This document shows, in pieces, positions 8,478 to 14,644 of a DNA stretch of 64,000 nt. The notes below the pieces were generated by a model that was not told the DNA's origin, did no database searches, and saw nothing but the letters and a program-made list of their open reading frames with translations. The number at the start of each line of letters is the position of its first letter. Within the stretch, counting starts at the first letter, position 1. Origin of the DNA: Cupriavidus necator N-1 (lineage in GTDB: Bacteria > Pseudomonadota > Gammaproteobacteria > Burkholderiales > Burkholderiaceae); the NCBI RefSeq assembly GCF_000219215.1, contig NC_015723.1, positions 1,178,001 through 1,242,000 of the forward strand, read 5' to 3'. The position numbers were made by a program, and so were the translations under genes.

Positions 8478-9482
8478 CTACTGCCCGCGCTTGCCGCTTG
8501 CTGTCGCCAACGTGCCTGTGCGACTGCCCGGTGTGCCTGCCTGATCCGTGTTTCCAGGTGGATCGCCTTCATATTTCGCGTCGTTTCCTGCCAACAGTGC
8601 CTGCACGGCATCGCCGTCCTGCGCGCGCACAAAGCGCAGGATCGGCGGCCAGAATGCATCGATATGTTCCGGCAGGATGGCTGCGTCATGCGGCATGGCT
8701 TCCAGCATCACCAGCGCATGCAGATGCCTGGCCGCACGGGCCACGCGTTCCGCGTGGGGTGGGACGATCACCGCGTCGTCTCGGCTGTGCACCACCAGCA
8801 GCGGCCGCTCCAGCCGGCTGGCACGCGCGGCGTTGTTCCACGGATCCGGCAGCAGCCACGCGGCCCATGCGGGGATGCGCCCGGTCTGCACCGCGGCCAG
8901 GCGCGCCGAACTGAAGCCCGCCGCAATGACATAGCCATCGGGCTGCGGATCGAAGCGCTGCGCCACCTCCAGCAGGATGCCCGATCCCAGCGAATGCCCC
9001 AGCACCACGCGCCGTCTTGCCTGCGGCGTGGTTGCCAGGAATTGCCGGTAGGCGGCCAGCGCATCCTCGCGCAGGCGGCGCACGCTTGGCCGCCCGCTGC
9101 TGCGGCCGTAGCCGCTGTAGTCGAAGACGTAGGAGGCGATGCCCGCGCCGGCCAGCATGGCCTGGACCGGGGCCCAGTCGGGCAGGCTCTCATTGTCGCC
9201 GTGGCACACCATCAGCGCCGGCGCTTCGGGGTCCGCGGCCGGCATGAAGGCGGCGTGCAGGATGCGACTGCCGCTGGCGAACGTGGCATGGCGCACCGTC
9301 AGGGCTGAAATGTCGGGTGCTGCCGCATCCTTTGTTTCATCCGTCGGCGTGACAAAGGCTTTGCGTTCCACCGCACGAAACAGTAGATGCCGCGCAACAC
9401 CCGCGGCCACGGCGAGTGCCGCGGCGGTGGCGAGCCAGCGGTGGCGGGATGCCGGCTGAGCGCTGCGGGGGCCTTCAGGCAT
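8478..9482 (-). CDS. membrane-anchored alpha/beta-hydrolase
   Basis: The 334-residue protein has an N-terminal hydrophobic anchor (about 16-35) and an alpha/beta-hydrolase (S9/BAAT-like) domain. Landmarks are YVFDYSGYGRSSGRP, nucleophile elbow GHSLGSG (Ser about 164), VVHSRDDAVIVP (Asp) and MPHDAAILPEH (His). It resembles the bem46-type hydrolases. The C-terminal 40 residues are polar and low complexity. The substrate is unknown. Confidence 0.85.
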   Translation of the reverse strand: MPEGPRSAQPASRHRWLATAAALAVAAGVARHLLFRAVERKAFVTPTDETKDAAAPDISALTVRHATFASGSRILHAAFMPAADPEAPALMVCHGDNESLPDWAPVQAMLAGAGIASYVFDYSGYGRSSGRPSVRRLREDALAAYRQFLATTPQARRRVVLGHSLGSGILLEVAQRFDPQPDGYVIAAGFSSARLAAVQTGRIPAWAAWLLPDPWNNAARASRLERPLLVVHSRDDAVIVPPHAERVARAARHLHALVMLEAMPHDAAILPEHIDAFWPPILRFVRAQDGDAVQALLAGNDAKYEGDPPGNTDQAGTPGSRTGTLATASGKRGQ

Positions 9483-9607
9483 GGCGATGTTTCGGGGAGG
9501 GCGTTCCCTTCAGGCTAGCAGGCTATCGGTGTCCGGGTGAAGAAAAGTTCATTCGCATGCGTGCCTCAAGTGGATTTGCGTCCCTATCGTGCAGCGTCGG
9601 CAGGCGG

Positions 9608-9663
9608 CTATCGACCCGATAGAAAACTTTTGCCTTGACTATCTACCTAGTAGTAGATAGCAT
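9608..9663 (+). promoter_or_regulatory. promoter with dyad operators, cassette copy 1
   Basis: A -35-like TTGACT (9635-9640) and a -10-like TAGCAT (9658-9663) are 17 bp apart. The spacer region carries a 22-bp dyad with arms CTATCTAC (9639-9646) and GTAGATAG (9653-9660). Just upstream is a second perfect dyad, CTATCG-ACC-CGATAG (9608-9622). The same arrangement recurs at 11243-11298. Binding by the cassette's TetR proteins is inferred from location and recurrence. Confidence 0.7.
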
Positions 9664-9733
9664 TCAGTCCATGGCACCGCTGCACCGCCGGAAGCAAGCA
9701 AGAACGGGCGGAAAAGTGGCGATCCCATCGCAA

Positions 9734-9755
9734 GACCGGCGCGGTCATTTTTTTA
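9734..9755 (+). terminator. leader hairpin plus T-run, copy 1
   Basis: GACCG-GCG-CGGTC is followed by ATTTTTTTA, a short Rho-independent-type terminator between the promoter and the secreted-protein gene. The equivalent in copy 2 (11368-11389) has a better 6-bp stem. It could end a short RNA or act as an attenuator. Confidence 0.5.
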
Positions 9756-9762
9756 GCACCTG

Positions 9763-9784
9763 GCATCTATCTACTGGTAGATGC
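9763..9784 (+). promoter_or_regulatory. second dyad operator, copy 1
   Basis: A 22-bp element has arms GCATCTA (9763-9769) and TAGATGC (9778-9784) and contains the inner dyad ATCTAC-TG-GTAGAT. It uses the same ATCTAC/GTAGAT half-sites as the promoter operator and lies 79 bp before the gene. Copy 2 has the counterpart at 11405-11418. Confidence 0.6.
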
Positions 9785-9862
9785 GGCTCGAAAGAGTGAC
9801 CCTGCCACAGCCACTGATACCGAATTGACGCGATCCCGAAACATCGCACCCAGGAGCCCATC

Positions 9863-10258
9863 ATGAATGCAAAGTTCGCCAAGACCCTGATCGCCGCCGC
9901 CACCCTTGCCGCCGCACTGGCAGGTGGCGTGGCGCAAGCCGCCAGCGTGCAAGACAACACCTCGGCTGGCGACAAGTACGGCTACAGCTACCGCGCCGGC
10001 AAGTTCGACACCTTCACGGAAGGTGCCCGCACCGGCAAGTTCGACCCGTTCACGGAAGGCGCCCGCGTCGGCAAGTTTGATCCGTACACCGACGGCGCCC
10101 GCGTCGGCAAGACCGATCCCTACACGGACGGCTACCGCACCGTTGCTGGCCTGGACCGTAGTGGCGTGTCGGCCGGGCCGGCCCGCAGCTTCGACCCGTA
10201 CACGGACGGCGCGCGCGTCGGCAAGGCTGACCCCTACACCGACGGCGCCCTGGCCTGA
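9863..10258 (+). CDS. secreted 12-residue-repeat protein, copy 1
   Basis: The 131-residue product begins with a Sec signal peptide (about 1-26, cleavage after GGVAQA). The mature part is almost entirely repeats of the form xGKxDPYTDGAR or FDPFTEGAR: four in a row, then a spacer TVAGLDRSGVSAGPARS, then two more. Each repeat holds D-P-Y/F-T-D/E-G, which is rich in acidic and hydroxyl side chains and could bind cations or a polysaccharide; that is inference. The 65 nt from 9802 to the start codon are nearly identical to copy 2. AGGAG lies 6 bp before the ATG. I do not recognise a named family. Confidence 0.8.
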   Translation: MNAKFAKTLIAAATLAAALAGGVAQAASVQDNTSAGDKYGYSYRAGKFDTFTEGARTGKFDPFTEGARVGKFDPYTDGARVGKTDPYTDGYRTVAGLDRSGVSAGPARSFDPYTDGARVGKADPYTDGALA

Positions 10259-10335
10259 TTGCTGCCGGCCTTGAGGTCGGCGGCCAACAACTTTACGGCG
10301 GCGGTCACGCTGACTGCCGTCCGATGGAGTTCATC

Positions 10336-10437
10336 ATGAGTTTGCGTGACAGTATCCTGCTGCTTGGCGGATGGCTGGTGCTTTGCGTGACGAGTGGCTC
10401 GATGATCACCTTCGCCGCGCAGGTCCTGCCTGGCTAA
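10336..10437 (+). CDS. 33-residue membrane mini-protein, copy 1
   Basis: The ORF encodes MSLRDSILLLGGWLVLCV followed by TSGSMITFAAQVLPG. It has one hydrophobic helix across about residues 6-29, starting after an Arg-Asp pair. A GGAG ribosome-binding site precedes the ATG. Copy 2 (12158-12259) has the same length and the shared skeleton RD-LGGW-LC-SGS-IT-AQ-LP, which is strong evidence that it is translated. It follows the secreted-repeat gene by 77 bp and is followed by a hairpin at 10452-10490. Confidence 0.7.
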   Translation: MSLRDSILLLGGWLVLCVTSGSMITFAAQVLPG

Positions 10438-10451
10438 AGCACATGCCGCGG

Positions 10452-10490
10452 ATGCCCCTGGGCTAGGGAATTACCCCAGCCCCGGGGCAT
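10452..10490 (+). terminator. strong hairpin after mini-protein 1
   Basis: ATGCCCC pairs with GGGGCAT and, one mismatch inward, GGGCT pairs with AGCCC. Only three T follow, so termination is probable but not certain. It separates the secreted-protein/mini-protein transcript from tetR copy 1. Confidence 0.5.
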
Positions 10491-10496
10491 TTCAAC

Positions 10497-10525
10497 TTGA
10501 GCGCCTATCTTCGCGTAGATACACT
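10497..10525 (+). promoter_or_regulatory. promoter/operator of tetR copy 1, possibly leaderless
   Basis: TTGAGC (10497-10502) and TACACT (10520-10525) are 17 bp apart. The dyad-like sequence TATCT-TCGCG-TAGATA (10506-10521) fills the spacer, so the regulator probably represses itself. Transcription from this -10 would begin about at the ATG (10532), and no Shine-Dalgarno sequence is present, which suggests a leaderless mRNA. Confidence 0.5.
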
Positions 10526-10531
10526 GCTTTC

Positions 10532-11098
10532 ATGAAAACGCAATCAGTACGCGAGCAACTGCTCGAGCACACCCTCGTCCTGATCCGCCGCCGCGGCTTC
10601 AACGGCTTCAGCTACCGCGACCTGGCGGAACTGGTGGGGGTCAAGACCTCCAGCATCCATTATTACTTCCCGGCCAAAGAGGACCTGGTCCTGGAGGCGG
10701 TGAAGGAATACAGCGCCCGCCTGGCCGAGCGCATCCGCTCCATCGACACCAGCCTGCCGGTTACCGAGCAGGCGGCCATCTACCTGGCGCCGTTTCGCGC
10801 CAGCTGCGGCTCGGACCAGATCTGCCTGTGCGGCATGTTGTCGACCGAGACACTGTGCCTGCCGGAGTCCGTGCACAAGCTGTTGCAGGGCTTCTTCCTG
10901 ATGAACGAACAATGGCTGGCCGGCCTGCTGGAGCGCGCGCAGCCGCAGCGCAGCACGCCGTTCCCGGTGCCGCCGGCGCGGCTGGCGCAGGTGGTGTTTG
11001 GCTCGCTGCAGAGCGGGCTGATTGCGGCGCGCCTGTTCGGGACGTCTGACCGGGTTGAGGCCGCGGCGGACACGCTGATGGCCGCCGTCGCCGGCTAA
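10532..11098 (+). CDS. TetR-family repressor, copy 1
   Basis: The 188-residue product has a classic TetR N-terminal domain: residues about 10-50 with FNGFSYRDLAELVGVKTSSI and HYYFPAKEDLV. The C-terminal ligand domain contains several cysteines (GSDQICLCGMLSTETLCLP), three within eight residues, and could sense a thiol-reactive compound or a metal; copy 2 keeps only one in that stretch. It is closely related to the TetR at 12293-12880. It lies in its own transcription unit with operator and terminator. Confidence 0.9.
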   Translation: MKTQSVREQLLEHTLVLIRRRGFNGFSYRDLAELVGVKTSSIHYYFPAKEDLVLEAVKEYSARLAERIRSIDTSLPVTEQAAIYLAPFRASCGSDQICLCGMLSTETLCLPESVHKLLQGFFLMNEQWLAGLLERAQPQRSTPFPVPPARLAQVVFGSLQSGLIAARLFGTSDRVEAAADTLMAAVAG

Positions 11099-11127
11099 AG
11101 TTTTCGCGCATATCAGTGGCGCGTCTG

Positions 11128-11166
11128 AAGCCGTCATGTGGCGCAAGCTGCATGGCGGCTTTTTTA
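11128..11166 (+). terminator. Rho-independent terminator of tetR copy 1
   Basis: AAGCCGTCATG (11128-11138) pairs with CATGGCGGCTT (11151-11161), with one G-T wobble, around a 12-nt loop. A T-run follows immediately. This cleanly ends cassette copy 1. Confidence 0.8.
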
Positions 11167-11242
11167 TTGACAGCCTGCCGACGCTGTGGGATCGGTGATA
11201 AGCGCTTTTAAAACAATGAGATAGAGCCAAGAAAGGCATAGG

Positions 11243-11298
11243 CTATCGGGCCGATAGAAATGTTTTTCCTTGACTCTCTACCTAGTAGTAGATAGTAT
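11243..11298 (+). promoter_or_regulatory. promoter with dyad operators, cassette copy 2
   Basis: TTGACT (11270-11275) and TAGTAT (11293-11298) are 17 bp apart. The overlapping dyad has arms CTCTCTAC (11274-11281) and GTAGATAG (11288-11295), one mismatch from copy 1. The upstream dyad CTATCGG-G-CCGATAG (11243-11257) corresponds to the one at 9608-9622. Layout and spacing match copy 1 exactly. Confidence 0.7.
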
Positions 11299-11305
11299 TT
11301 GACTC

Positions 11306-11398
11306 ATGGAAGCGCTGCACCGCCGGCAACAAGCAAGACAAGGCGAAAACGTGGCGGTCCCATTGCATGACCGGAGGCGGTCATTTTTTCGAGACTGA
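11306..11398 (+). other. leader mini-ORF, copy 2 (30 codons, doubtful)
   Basis: An ATG frame (MEALHRRQQARQGENV...) begins eight bases after the -10 hexamer and ends at a TGA just beyond the terminator hairpin. It is the counterpart of the 42-codon frame at 9671. No strong ribosome-binding site is present. The paired occurrence is the only support. Confidence 0.25.
11368..11389 (+). terminator. leader terminator, copy 2
   Basis: TGACCG-GAGG-CGGTCA is followed by six T. It lies between the promoter and the secreted-protein gene, at the same relative position as in copy 1, so a roughly 90-nt transcript is expected when it is active. Confidence 0.6.
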
Positions 11399-11404
11399 GT
11401 ATCT

Positions 11405-11418
11405 ATCTACTAGTAGAT
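11405..11418 (+). promoter_or_regulatory. second dyad operator, copy 2
   Basis: ATCTACTAGTAGAT is a perfect 14-bp palindrome using the same half-sites as the promoter operator. It lies downstream of the leader terminator, as does 9763-9784 in copy 1. Confidence 0.6.
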
Positions 11419-11498
11419 GCGGGATCGAAAGAGCGATCTGCCACAGCCACTGATACCGAATTGACGCGATCCCGAAACATCGCACCCTGGAGCCCATC

Positions 11499-12083
11499 AT
11501 GACCAAGATCACCAAGACCCTGATTACCGCCGCCACCCTTGCCGCCGCGCTCGCGGGCGGTGTTGCGCAAGCGGCCAGCGTGCAGGACAGCACCTTCACC
11601 GGCGACAAGTACGGCTACACCTTCCGCACCGGCAAGTTCGACACCTTCACGGAAGGCGCCCGCACCGGCAAGTTTGATCCGTTCACCGAAGGCGCACGCG
11701 CTGGCAAGGCCGATCCCTACACCGATGGTGCCCGCGTTGGCAAGGCTGATCCCTACACCGACGGTGCCCGCACGGTAGCCGGCCTGGATCGCAGCGGTGT
11801 CTCGGCCCAACCGTCGCGCAGCGTCGACCCGTACACCGACGGTGCCCGCACGGTAGCGGGCCTGGACCGCAGCGGCGTGTCGGCCCAACCGTCGCGCAGC
11901 TTCGACCCGTACACCGATGGTGCCCGCGTGGGCAAGGCTGATCCCTACACCGACGGTGCCCGCACGGTAGCGGGCCTGGACCGCAGCGGCGTGTCGGCCC
12001 AACCGTCGCGCAGCTTCGACCCGTACACCGACGGTGCGCGCGTGGGCAAGGCTGACCCCTATACCGACGGCGCCATCGCCTGA
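11499..12083 (+). CDS. secreted 12-residue-repeat protein, copy 2 (expanded)
   Basis: The 194-residue paralogue of the protein at 9863 has a Sec signal peptide (cleavage near GGVAQA). The mature part carries FDTFTEGAR, FDPFTEGAR and ADPYTDGAR repeats. The spacer TVAGLDRSGVSAQPSRS plus DPYTDGAR module then occurs three times, against once in copy 1. The repeats are also nearly identical as DNA (11767-12074), which points to recent expansion by slippage or unequal exchange. The leader before the ATG matches copy 1 at 64 of 65 positions. Confidence 0.8.
   Translation: MTKITKTLITAATLAAALAGGVAQAASVQDSTFTGDKYGYTFRTGKFDTFTEGARTGKFDPFTEGARAGKADPYTDGARVGKADPYTDGARTVAGLDRSGVSAQPSRSVDPYTDGARTVAGLDRSGVSAQPSRSFDPYTDGARVGKADPYTDGARTVAGLDRSGVSAQPSRSFDPYTDGARVGKADPYTDGAIA
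11767..12074 (+). repeat. near-identical tandem repeats inside copy 2
   Basis: A 78-bp or 114-bp module, beginning GCCCGCACGGTAG and including the DPYTDGAR coding segment, recurs three times with only a few third-position differences. The middle unit includes the extra VGKADPYTDGAR block and the first lacks it. It is a likely site of length variation. Confidence 0.75.
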
Positions 12084-12120
12084 GAGCCGGCCGGTGTGAT
12101 GCCGGCCATTGAAACCCGCC

Positions 12121-12140
12121 GGGCCGCCAGCGTGCGGCCC
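12121..12140 (+). other. hairpin between secreted protein 2 and mini-protein 2
   Basis: GGGCCGC-CAGCGT-GCGGCCC forms a perfect 7-bp stem in the intergenic RNA. No T-run of terminator strength follows. Another hairpin (GCCGGC arms) lies just before it. It could stabilise the upstream message or lower downstream expression. Confidence 0.5.
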
Positions 12141-12157
12141 GTCTTCAGGAGTTGATC

Positions 12158-12259
12158 ATGCGTTGGCGTGACACTGCGCTGATCCTTGGCGGATGGGTAG
12201 GGCTTTGCTTCGCAAGCGGGTCCCTCATCACGCTGATCGCACAAACGCTGCCGGCCTGA
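12158..12259 (+). CDS. 33-residue membrane mini-protein, copy 2
   Basis: It encodes MRWRDTALILGGWVGLCF then ASGSLITLIAQTLPA, with AGGAG before the ATG. Both length and pattern match the mini-protein at 10336-10437. One transmembrane helix spans about residues 7-29. It lies 33 bp before tetR copy 2 with no terminator between, so the two are probably co-transcribed. Confidence 0.7.
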   Translation: MRWRDTALILGGWVGLCFASGSLITLIAQTLPA

Positions 12260-12292
12260 ACGGCGCGGCAGCAAGACGATGGAGTTGATGCC

Positions 12293-12880
12293 ATGAACAC
12301 CCGATCCGTACGCGAGCAACTGGTCGAACATGCGCTGGTGCTGATCCGCCGCAGGGGGTTCAACGGCTTCAGCTACCGCGACCTGGCCGACCTGGTCGGG
12401 GTCAAGACCTCGAGCATCCATTATTACTTCCCGTCCAAGGACGACCTGGTGCTGGAAGCGGTGCGCGAATACGGCACCCGCAGGCGGGCGCGCCTGGATG
12501 CGATCGACGCCGGCCTGCCTCCTGCCGAGCAGGCGCGGCAATACCTTGCACCTTTGCTCGCGGGTGCCGGCACCGACCAGGCTTGCCTGGTGGGCATGCT
12601 GTCGGCCGACGTGCTGATGCTGCCAGACGCGGTGCGCGCCGCGATGCAGGACTTTATCCGCCTCAATGAGCAATGGCTGGCCCGTTTGTTCGAGCGCGCC
12701 GCCGCGCAGCGCAAGGCGCCCTATCCGGCGCCGCCGCAGCAGCTGGCGCAGGTGGTGTTCGGGGCGTTGCAGAACGGCTTGACCAGTGCACGGCTGTTTG
12801 GCACGCCGGACCGGCTGGATGCCGCGGCGGCGCTGCTGACCAGTGCCATGCCGGCGGAGCAGGCCTTAGCCGCGGCTTAG
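12293..12880 (+). CDS. TetR-family repressor, copy 2
   Basis: The 195-residue paralogue of the TetR at 10532 has a nearly identical DNA-binding domain (FNGFSYRDLADLVGVKTSSI, HYYFPSKDDLV) but a more diverged ligand domain (GAGTDQACLVGMLSADVLMLP, which keeps one of the cysteines). The two repressors should therefore read the same operators while possibly sensing different ligands. It has a GGAG ribosome-binding site (12281-12284) and no operator of its own. Its 3' end overlaps the convergent hydrolase by 15 bp. Confidence 0.9.
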   Translation: MNTRSVREQLVEHALVLIRRRGFNGFSYRDLADLVGVKTSSIHYYFPSKDDLVLEAVREYGTRRRARLDAIDAGLPPAEQARQYLAPLLAGAGTDQACLVGMLSADVLMLPDAVRAAMQDFIRLNEQWLARLFERAAAQRKAPYPAPPQQLAQVVFGALQNGLTSARLFGTPDRLDAAAALLTSAMPAEQALAAA

Positions 12881-13621
12881 CACCACCGAGCCGGCGACGG
12901 CATTGCACAGCCACTGCGGGTCATCGTGGGGCAGGTCATGCCCGGCCCAGTGGTGTGTCAGCAACTGGGCGTCCCAGGCTTGCGCGATGCGCGCCGAGCA
13001 CACCGGGTTGACCAGGCGGTCGGCCGCCGAGGCAAGCATCAGCGCCGGACAGCGCGGCGCACTGGCCGGGGCACGATAGCGGGCTGCGGCCAGCAACTGT
13101 GCCAGCGCGGATTGGCGGCTCACCGGTGCGTCGGCGGCAATGGCCTGCCAGGTCTCGATGTCGCGCGCCAGCGTATCGGTGCGCGCACAGGTGATGGCAT
13201 GGATAGTCCGCTCGCAGTATGCGCGGTCTTGCCAGCGCTGCGCCACGTGCAGCAGCTTGCCCCAGTTGCGCGGCCGCAGGCGCTGCGCCGGCGTGCAGAA
13301 CGGCCGCATGCTGGTATTGACCAGCACCAGGCCGCCGACTTCGTCCGGATAGGCGCTGGCCCACTCGGTCGCGGCCATCGCGCCGAGCGACATCGCCAGC
13401 ACGCGGTATGGTCCGGGCGCGCCGGCGGCAGACAACTGGCGCCGCACCGCGGTGACCATCTCAGGCACGCTCCACGGCGCCGGCTGCGCGGACAGCGCGC
13501 CGTTGCCGGGCAGGTCGGGCAGCAGTGGCCGCCCCAGCCCGGCCGCTTCCCAGCGCGCCGGCAAGCTTCCCCAGTGGCGCGATTCCCGCGTCAGTCCCCG
13601 CAAGAATACCCATCGGCTCAT
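12866..13621 (-). CDS. alpha/beta-hydrolase
   Basis: The 251-residue protein carries FLRGLTRESRHWG, PDLPGNG, nucleophile elbow AMSLGAMA (Ser about 78), SAADRLVNP (acid) and WAGHDLPHDDP (His). It is BioH/lipase-like and cytosolic. The start at MSRWVFLRGL overlaps the stop of the upstream carboxypeptidase-like gene (ATGA type), which indicates translational coupling. The substrate is unknown. Confidence 0.85.
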   Translation of the reverse strand: MSRWVFLRGLTRESRHWGSLPARWEAAGLGRPLLPDLPGNGALSAQPAPWSVPEMVTAVRRQLSAAGAPGPYRVLAMSLGAMAATEWASAYPDEVGGLVLVNTSMRPFCTPAQRLRPRNWGKLLHVAQRWQDRAYCERTIHAITCARTDTLARDIETWQAIAADAPVSRQSALAQLLAAARYRAPASAPRCPALMLASAADRLVNPVCSARIAQAWDAQLLTHHWAGHDLPHDDPQWLCNAVAGSVVLSRG

Positions 13622-14640
13622 GGCGGCGCCTCCGTCTGCCAGTGTGCGCGTGCCTGCAGCAGCAGGTCGTCGCGCTGCGCGCCGCGCGGCAGCCAGCGAT
13701 CTGGCGCAAAGGCCACGCGGCCCAGGAAGTCGAACAGGCTCACATGTCGGCGCAGCACGCGTGCGGTGCGGTGCGCCTTGATCGGGTTGAAGATGCCCTC
13801 GCGCGAGAACAGCTGGCGCGGGTTTTTCTTGATCCACAGCCACGAGCCCAGTTCCAGCGTCATCGGCAGGAACAGGTTGCCGTGCGGCGTCAGGTCATAG
13901 GCATGGTCCCACAGGTCGCCGTGCAGCAGGTACTGGTGGCTTTGCGGCTCGAAGGTGTAGCCGTGGTGCGGGTGGGCCTGCTCGAACAGCGTCTTGAGCA
14001 GGTACATCTCGGGCAGGTGCGCCATCGGCCGGCGCGTGCCCGCGTACGGAAACCAGATGCTGTCGCGCCAGCCGTAGCCTGAATGGCAGTCCACCGCAAA
14101 GCTGAGCGGGCGCGGCAGCAGTTCTTCCTGCACCACGCGCAGCAGCGCGCGGCTTTCCGCTTCCATCGGCGCGCCCGCCGTGCCGCGGTACCAGGGCAGC
14201 CAGGCGCCGATGCGCTGGCCGCCGGCCAGGAAGGGCACGCGCGCATCGGCGTCCTGCGGGCCGTTGCGCATCAGGTCGACGCCGTTTGGGTTGGCGCGGG
14301 TGCCGGCCCACATGCCACCGGGGTTGACGATCGGCATGAATACCAGCCGCACCGACTGCAGCTCGCGGTGCAGCAGCTCGTCCCACGCCAGCCGGCTCAG
14401 CACCGAGCGCAGGTAGTCCAGCACCAGTTGCGTGCCGATGCGCTCCAGCCCGTGGATGCCGCCGAAGATGCCGATCGCGGGCGCGCCCGGATCGCGGCTG
14501 CCGAGCGTGGCGGCATGGACGCCGAAGCGACGGCCCTGCACCATGGTTTCGCAGACCACCCGCGTATCCAGCACGTGGCTGCCCGTATCCAGCAAGGCCA
14601 GCAGCTGGTCGTACTCGGGGAAGCCGGCGTGCGGGTGCAT
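13618..14640 (-). CDS. M14-family zinc carboxypeptidase-like protein
   Basis: The 340-residue protein has the metallocarboxypeptidase zinc motif H-x-x-E in GGIHGLERIG (His about 63, Glu about 66). A third ligand is probably the His of DCHSGYGWRDS, and LELGSW supplies the catalytic Glu region. NPGGMWAGTRANPNGVDLMRN matches the family's substrate-binding stretch. No signal peptide is visible, so a cytosolic peptide or amidated amino acid may be the substrate. It is coupled to the downstream hydrolase gene and lies 4 bp from the upstream HAD gene. Confidence 0.85.
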   Translation of the reverse strand: MHPHAGFPEYDQLLALLDTGSHVLDTRVVCETMVQGRRFGVHAATLGSRDPGAPAIGIFGGIHGLERIGTQLVLDYLRSVLSRLAWDELLHRELQSVRLVFMPIVNPGGMWAGTRANPNGVDLMRNGPQDADARVPFLAGGQRIGAWLPWYRGTAGAPMEAESRALLRVVQEELLPRPLSFAVDCHSGYGWRDSIWFPYAGTRRPMAHLPEMYLLKTLFEQAHPHHGYTFEPQSHQYLLHGDLWDHAYDLTPHGNLFLPMTLELGSWLWIKKNPRQLFSREGIFNPIKAHRTARVLRRHVSLFDFLGRVAFAPDRWLPRGAQRDDLLLQARAHWQTEAPP

Positions 14641-14644
14641 GGGA

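Larger units (their letters stand above)
9671..9799 (+). other. leader mini-ORF, copy 1 (42 codons, doubtful)
   Basis: An ATG-initiated frame starts just after the promoter (MAPLHRRKQARTGGK...), runs through the hairpin and ends before the secreted-protein gene. Copy 2 at 11306-11398 has a related 30-codon frame sharing LHRR, QAR and DRR. No good Shine-Dalgarno sequence precedes it and many differences change the amino acid, so the transcript may be non-coding. Confidence 0.25.

Noticed and set aside
11767..12074. CRISPR-like array
   Set aside because: The repeats are in frame within a coding gene and have no distinct spacers.
9600..12880. Toxin-antitoxin system in the duplicated cassette
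   Set aside because: The small membrane proteins could suggest a toxin, but the secreted repeat protein and TetR arrangement has no antitoxin-like partner.
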